Of a DNA stretch of 64,000 nt, positions 59,365 through 64,000 are shown in pieces (position 1 is the first letter of the stretch; each line of letters starts with the position of its first letter). Position numbers and translations under genes: made by a program. The notes under the pieces are model-generated. The model saw only the letters and a program-made list of their open reading frames with translations, had not been told where the DNA came from and searched no databases. Source of the DNA: Pseudoscardovia suis (GTDB lineage: Bacteria; Actinomycetota; Actinomycetes; Actinomycetales; Bifidobacteriaceae); contig NZ_PGFC01000001.1 of NCBI RefSeq assembly GCF_002797875.1, positions 620,001 to 684,000 of the forward strand. The letters are read 5' to 3'.

Positions 59365-59425
59365 TTTCCTCTTCGTGAAGGTTTCCTCTTCGTGAAGGTT
59401 TCTTCTTCGAATCCCGTGCGGTCGT
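59365..59425. repeat. 17-bp tandem repeat upstream of pgsA
   Basis: Three copies (the last degenerate) of a 17-bp unit (AGGTTTCCTCTTCGTGA) in the leader region of pgsA, between the ftsK end and the pgsA start. Confidence 0.8.
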
Positions 59426-59546
59426 TTCACCACCGATTAGACACTATCACCTTCAGAGCGCAACGCTGTCACGCGATGCTGTCACATGCCACCATGCAAC
59501 GCTGTCACGCGACTACGCATATCGGCCACGCGCATGCAAAGAGGAC

Positions 59547-62500
59547 TCAGTAATCCGCATCCGCCCCGCCATAGGACCCGTAGTCCGCGTACGCGTCCGC
59601 CGGTGGCTCCTCGTCATCCGGCCGTCCTGATGCACCGCCGAAACCGTCAGCCGAGCCCACCGAGGCGTCGGCGCTGCTGTCATCGCCCTCCAGCGAATCC
59701 GATTCGCCGCGTATGAACGCGAGCACCTGGGGCAGATCGTCGGGCTTGACGAGCACCTCACGCGCCTTCGAGCCTTCGGAGGGACCCACGACACCGCGGG
59801 ATTCCAGCAGGTCCATGATGCGCCCCGCCCTGGCGAATCCCAGATGCAGCTTGCGCTGGAGCATGGACGTGGAGCCGAATCCCGAGGTCACCACAAGGCG
59901 GGCGGCTTCGAGCAGCTCGTCCATGTCGCCGCCGATGTCCTCGGTCGCCTGCGCCTGCGCTTCCTTCTTGTCGGCCTGTTCGGCCATCTGGGTGATGTCC
60001 TGCCGGTATGCGGGCTTGCGCTGGTGGCGCACGAAGTCCACGACCTTGCGGATCTCGGATTCCGAGACCCACGATCCTTGCACGCGGGTGGGTTTGCTGG
60101 CTCCCATCGGCAGGAACAGAGCATCGCCCTGGCCGATGAGCGTCTCGGCGCCGATGGAGTCGAGGATGACGCGCGAATCCGTGGCGGAGGACGTCGCGAA
60201 GGCAAGGCGGGACGGGATGTTGGCCTTGATGAGGCCCGTCACGACGTTCACGGACGGCCTTTGCGTGGCGAGCACGAGATGGATGCCTGCGGCTCGGGCG
60301 AGCTGGGTGATGCGCTGGATGGAGTCCTCGACCTCGTTCTTGGCGACCATCATGAGGTCGGCCATCTCGTCGACCACGACGACCAAATACGGGTACGGTG
60401 CGACCTTGCGCTTGGAACCGGCGGGCGCATGCACCTTTCCGGCGCGCACCGCCTCGTTAAAGTCCTTGATATGACGGTAGCCGAAGAAGCTCAGGTCGTC
60501 GTAACGCGACTCCATCTCCTTGACCACCCATTCGAGCGCCTGGGAGGCCCGCTTGGGCGAGGTGATGATGGGCGTGAGCAGATGTGGGATGCCCGCGTAC
60601 GCCGACAGTTCCACGCGCTTGGGGTCCACAAGGATCAGGCGCACCTGCTCGGGGGTGGCGCGCATGATGAGCGAGACGAGCATGGAGTTGATGAAGCTCG
60701 ACTTACCCGATCCCGTGGCGCCTGCCACCAGCAGATGAGGCATTTTCGTCAGGTCGCATTTGACGAAACGGCCTTCGATGTCTTTGCCGACGCCGCACAG
60801 CATGGGGTTGGGGTCGTTGCGCATGATGTCGCTGCGCAGCACATCCCCCAGATGCACGATCTCGCGGTCTGCGTTGGGGATTTCGACGCCGATCGCGGAT
60901 TTCCCGGGGATCGGCGAGATGATGCGCACATCCGAGCTGGCGACCGAATAAGCGATGTTCTTGCGCAGGCTCGTGACCTTCTCGACCTTGACGCCGGGAC
61001 CGAGCTCGACCTCGTATTGCGTGACGGAGGGTCCGCGGAGGAATCCGACGACCTTCGCATCCACGTCGAACTGTTCGAACGTGGAATTGAGCGCGGCGAT
61101 GATGCGATCGTTCTCCTGGGTGCGGGCGGCGTGTGGCTTGCCATGCTCCAAAATCTCCGGATCAGGCAGCACATAAGGCGGCAGCATATGCTCGGGAACC
61201 GAGGCGCCATTCCCCGATTCGGCGTTCGCCTGGACGATGCCGGCAGCCTGGCCGGCGGCATCGTCAGCGTTCGTCTCTTCGTCGGAGCCGTATGCGCCTC
61301 CCGTGTGTTCCGGGGACCCCGCCTGACCCTGCGGCGCCTGCTGGGCTTGCTGAGCGCGCTGCGCAACGGCGGCGATAGGCCGCGCGCTGCCTTCGACGCC
61401 TTGGTCCCGGATCACCATCGGATGCGTGGCGTCGTCATAGTCCTCGTCCGTTGTCCCCTGTGCCGTCGGAGTCCCGTCGCCGAATTCCTGCCAGGGATCC
61501 TCGCCGCTCACATCCTGTACATCATCGCCCGCTGCAACGGCACGTCGCGGAGCCACACTCTGGCGCCTGTCAATGTCGTCAGCATCCGCCGCATGGTCGA
61601 AAGCTTGATCGGCAGCATAGGAATCCAGGGAATCGTCCGCCGAGTCCTTGCCACGGCGACGGAACCACTTCTTCCAGAACGGTTCGCGACGGGCAGGGGT
61701 GCTCTCGCCGGCGCCGTCCTCATCAGTGCCGTCATGGGAAGGCACGCCTTCTGCGAACTGCATCGTCCCGTCGCCCACGCGCACTTCGTTGGGGAATTGC
61801 TCACCGTCGTCAGCGTCACCATCGGCCGCTCCATCCGTGGAGTCGCCGATGAACGCGGTCTTGAGCTGGCTGAACTTGTCAGGAAGCTCCTCGACATGGG
61901 TATTGGCGATCATGAGGATCGCGAACAGCCCGATCACGACGAACACGATGATGGCGAACGGTTTCGACAGCCCCCAGCTCAAGGGACTGCCCAGGATGAA
62001 GCCGAAGAGCCCGCCCGCTTTCTGAAGCGTCTCGATATGGAACTCGCGGTCTCCGGAAGCCATCGCCGCATCCAGTATGGAGCAGATGGACCACATGAGC
62101 AGGCCCCAGCCGCACAGGACCCGTGGATTGTTGGAATTACGGCCCGCGTTACGAAACAGCCTCAACGCCACGATGACGAACAGGACCGGAAGCACCACCG
62201 ACATGACGCCGAACAGCGCTGACGAGCAATAGTGGAGGGCGCGTCCCAGCCAGCCGTCCACGCGGAACCATTCCGACGCGATGAACAGCACGGCGAACAC
62301 CAGCAGCATGAAGCACAGGCCGTCACGACGGTAGCTCTCGTCGTACTCCCCCACTCCTGTCAGGGAGCGGACCGTGTAGCCGAGGGCGCGCGGAACCGCC
62401 AGCAGCGCCTTGCGCCACCACGGTTCGACATAGGTCATCTCCTCGTCCTCGGCAGGGTCTCGACGCGAGCTTCGCCCGCCCGACCTGGGCGTCGAAGCCT

Positions 62501-62582
62501 GCGAGGACTCAGCGGATGAAGCGTTTGACGAGCGCCTGGGGGCGGATTCCCCCGGCCTGCGGGAAGATGAACTACGTGCCAT
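59547..62582 (-). CDS. ftsK: DNA translocase FtsK/SpoIIIE
   Basis: A 1011-residue chromosome-segregation translocase at the septum. About four membrane helices lie in residues 70-215. A long acidic, Ala/Asp-rich linker (about residues 230-470) follows. The motor has Walker A ([16 protein letters not shown]) and Walker B region [11 protein letters not shown]. The winged-helix gamma domain closes the protein ([17 protein letters not shown]), and a disordered acidic tail follows. Between ftsK and pgsA lies the repeated gap described at 59365. Confidence 0.95.
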   Translation of the reverse strand: MARSSSSRRPGESAPRRSSNASSAESSQASTPRSGGRSSRRDPAEDEEMTYVEPWWRKALLAVPRALGYTVRSLTGVGEYDESYRRDGLCFMLLVFAVLFIASEWFRVDGWLGRALHYCSSALFGVMSVVLPVLFVIVALRLFRNAGRNSNNPRVLCGWGLLMWSICSILDAAMASGDREFHIETLQKAGGLFGFILGSPLSWGLSKPFAIIVFVVIGLFAILMIANTHVEELPDKFSQLKTAFIGDSTDGAADGDADDGEQFPNEVRVGDGTMQFAEGVPSHDGTDEDGAGESTPARREPFWKKWFRRRGKDSADDSLDSYAADQAFDHAADADDIDRRQSVAPRRAVAAGDDVQDVSGEDPWQEFGDGTPTAQGTTDEDYDDATHPMVIRDQGVEGSARPIAAVAQRAQQAQQAPQGQAGSPEHTGGAYGSDEETNADDAAGQAAGIVQANAESGNGASVPEHMLPPYVLPDPEILEHGKPHAARTQENDRIIAALNSTFEQFDVDAKVVGFLRGPSVTQYEVELGPGVKVEKVTSLRKNIAYSVASSDVRIISPIPGKSAIGVEIPNADREIVHLGDVLRSDIMRNDPNPMLCGVGKDIEGRFVKCDLTKMPHLLVAGATGSGKSSFINSMLVSLIMRATPEQVRLILVDPKRVELSAYAGIPHLLTPIITSPKRASQALEWVVKEMESRYDDLSFFGYRHIKDFNEAVRAGKVHAPAGSKRKVAPYPYLVVVVDEMADLMMVAKNEVEDSIQRITQLARAAGIHLVLATQRPSVNVVTGLIKANIPSRLAFATSSATDSRVILDSIGAETLIGQGDALFLPMGASKPTRVQGSWVSESEIRKVVDFVRHQRKPAYRQDITQMAEQADKKEAQAQATEDIGGDMDELLEAARLVVTSGFGSTSMLQRKLHLGFARAGRIMDLLESRGVVGPSEGSKAREVLVKPDDLPQVLAFIRGESDSLEGDDSSADASVGSADGFGGASGRPDDEEPPADAYADYGSYGGADADY

Positions 62583-62671
62583 AACGGCTCAAGGATACCA
62601 AACCCCCGAGCCGTTGTGGAGGGCACCCCGCGCGGCCGTGCTGACGCGAATCTTTACAAACGCATCCCTTA

Positions 62672-63751
62672 TTACGATTGCACACGCGCCTGCAGACGCG
62701 TCGTATGCAGCTGGCCCAGGTGATGCTGCACGTATTCGTCCGCTTGGGAGTCGATGGCGTCGTAATCGCCCGCGTCGGCGTGATGCACAATCTGCACCGC
62801 GCGTTCCACCAGCCCTTCGCTCGCCGCGGTCAGCCAATGGATGCGGGGGTCGCGCCCGAACCATCCCATCTGCTTGCGCGCAAGGCGCTTGGTGTGCTGG
62901 GCGATGTCGGCGAACGCCTCGTCCTCGCTCATCAATCCGTCAAGGTAATCAGCAATCTGCTGGTATCCGAGCGCACGGGCGGCGGTGGGCCCCAGCCGCG
63001 GGCGCATGCGGACGACCTCGTCGACGAAACCCTCGTCACGCATCTGCTGGGTGCGGGCGTCGATGCGTTCGTCCAGCTGCTCGCGGGGCATGTCCAGCCC
63101 GATTTGCACGGAGGGAATCACATACCGGTAACGCGGCAGCATGGAGGAATACGGCCGGCCGGTCAGTTCGATGACTTCCAGCGCCCGCACCGTGCGACGC
63201 GTGTTGTGCGGGTCCATGTGCTCGGCTGCCTCAGGGTCTCGCCGCTGCAGCTCGTCGAACATCGCCTGCCCGCCTATCTCGTCGGCCTGCCGTTCAAGGC
63301 GTTCCCTCACCTGCGGGTCGGTGGGCGGGAAGCTGATGTCGTCGATGGCGGCGCGGGCATAGAGCCCGGAGCCTCCCACGAGAATCGGCCGCACTCCCCT
63401 GTCTTGCAGCTGGCTGATGCATTGGCGCGCCATCTGTTGGAACAGCGCAACGGACATGGTGTCCTGCGGGTCCATGCAATCGAGAAGATGATGGGACACT
63501 TGGGCACGTTCGGCGGCGGTGGGCTTGGCCGTGCCGATGTCCATGCCGCGGTACATCTGGTAGGCGTCGGCGTTAACGATTTCGCAAGGCGTGCCATCGG
63601 CCTGTTCCAGCGCCTTGGCGAGCGCGATGCCCAGGCTCGTCTTGCCGCTCGCGGTGGGGCCGACGATGGAGACGACCCGGCGGCCGGACGGTCCGGCGGA
63701 GGCTGCCGAACCAACTGCCGTGATTGGATTCGCATCAGTGACGGACGGCAT
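62672..63751 (-). CDS. miaA: tRNA dimethylallyltransferase
   Basis: Adds a dimethylallyl group to A37 of tRNAs reading UNN codons; about 359 residues. The P-loop is [21 protein letters not shown]; other motifs are [19 protein letters not shown] and [12 protein letters not shown]. The start is the ATG at 63751; it overlaps the miaB reading frame by 17 bp, so the two are co-transcribed. A longer frame to 63805 is less likely. Confidence 0.95.
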   Translation of the reverse strand: MPSVTDANPITAVGSAASAGPSGRRVVSIVGPTASGKTSLGIALAKALEQADGTPCEIVNADAYQMYRGMDIGTAKPTAAERAQVSHHLLDCMDPQDTMSVALFQQMARQCISQLQDRGVRPILVGGSGLYARAAIDDISFPPTDPQVRERLERQADEIGGQAMFDELQRRDPEAAEHMDPHNTRRTVRALEVIELTGRPYSSMLPRYRYVIPSVQIGLDMPREQLDERIDARTQQMRDEGFVDEVVRMRPRLGPTAARALGYQQIADYLDGLMSEDEAFADIAQHTKRLARKQMGWFGRDPRIHWLTAASEGLVERAVQIVHHADAGDYDAIDSQADEYVQHHLGQLHTTRLQARVQS

Positions 63752-64000
63752 ACGTCTGCCCCTTCGACGGATCCGGATCGGCGATGAGGTCGTGCGCGGC
63801 GGCATGGGTGACGGTGGCGGTCACGAAATCGCCGACCTTCGGGATGGGCTGGCCATCCGGCACGCCCACGTGCACCAGCACGCCGGTTTTCTCACGCCCG
63901 GTGACACGGTGGGTCTGCGAATCTTTCTTGCCGCTTTGGCCGGTGACGAGCACTTCCACGTCCTTGCCTTCGAATTCCTTCATGCGCGCGGCGGTGATGG
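63735..64000 (-). CDS. miaB: tRNA-2-methylthio-N6-dimethylallyladenosine synthase, partial (C-terminus)
   Basis: The last 88 residues or so of MiaB, extending beyond the window end. The TRAM domain is visible ([41 protein letters not shown]). The radical SAM and UPF0004 domains lie outside. It adds the methylthio group to the product of MiaA, which is encoded just downstream with an overlap of 17 bp, so the two act in sequence. Confidence 0.85.
   Translation of the reverse strand, partial: ITAARMKEFEGKDVEVLVTGQSGKKDSQTHRVTGREKTGVLVHVGVPDGQPIPKVGDFVTATVTHAAAHDLIADPDPSKGQTYAVRH

Overview
The window is a piece of a high-GC actinobacterial chromosome, most likely from a Bifidobacterium. The support is the order clgR, DUF3046 gene, recA, recX; a sepH septation gene next to DUF4193 and dut; a primary sigma factor with a long Lys/Ala-rich tail; a PASTA kinase; a canonical actinobacterial SOS box at recA; and a pflB/pflA pair of the kind used by the fermentative bifid shunt. 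The species cannot be named from what is visible. Almost every gene is core and most are on the minus strand. I see no insertion sequence, integrase, tRNA or cas gene.

Layout. 1-9.1 kb: partial trigger factor, RNase D, PFL-activating enzyme, PFL, a repeat array, a small SPOR-like protein, NAD synthetase. 9.3-11.5 kb: a membrane protein and RarA. 11.5-14.0 kb: an accessory island of four plus-strand genes (DUF4417 with a frameshift, two unrecognised small proteins, an XRE regulator) behind an AT-rich promoter region. 14.0-22.6 kb: UbiE-type methyltransferase, HelY-type helicase, a second repeat array, AspRS and HisRS. 22.7-30.5 kb: DUF349 protein, Rel, dUTPase, DUF4193, SepH, a phosphodiesterase. 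30.6-41.8 kb: topoisomerase IV ParC and ParE on opposite strands with a Sel1 protein and a histidine phosphatase between them, then SigA and a DUF4192 protein. 42-49.3 kb: polyprenyl synthase, PASTA Ser/Thr kinase, acyltransferase, membrane protein, ROK glucokinase, TrpD. 49.6-54.3 kb: SecA, ribosome hibernation factor, RNase P RNA. 54.3-64 kb: RecX, RecA, DUF3046, ClgR, CinA, PgsA, FtsK, MiaA and partial MiaB.

The most unusual content is not protein-coding. Two intergenic arrays (about 5624-6800 with 16 units, and 17679-18600 with 13 units) repeat an imperfect palindrome of about 28 bp every 72-75 bp. Their cores are related. The period is close to seven turns of B-DNA, so the palindromes lie on one face of the helix. 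Each array starts just upstream of a minus-strand gene (pflB, helY). They look CRISPR-like in geometry, but the spacers recur and no cas genes are present. The second point of interest is the 11.5-14.0 kb island. In addition, many intergenic gaps carry short tandem repeats of 13-19 bp.
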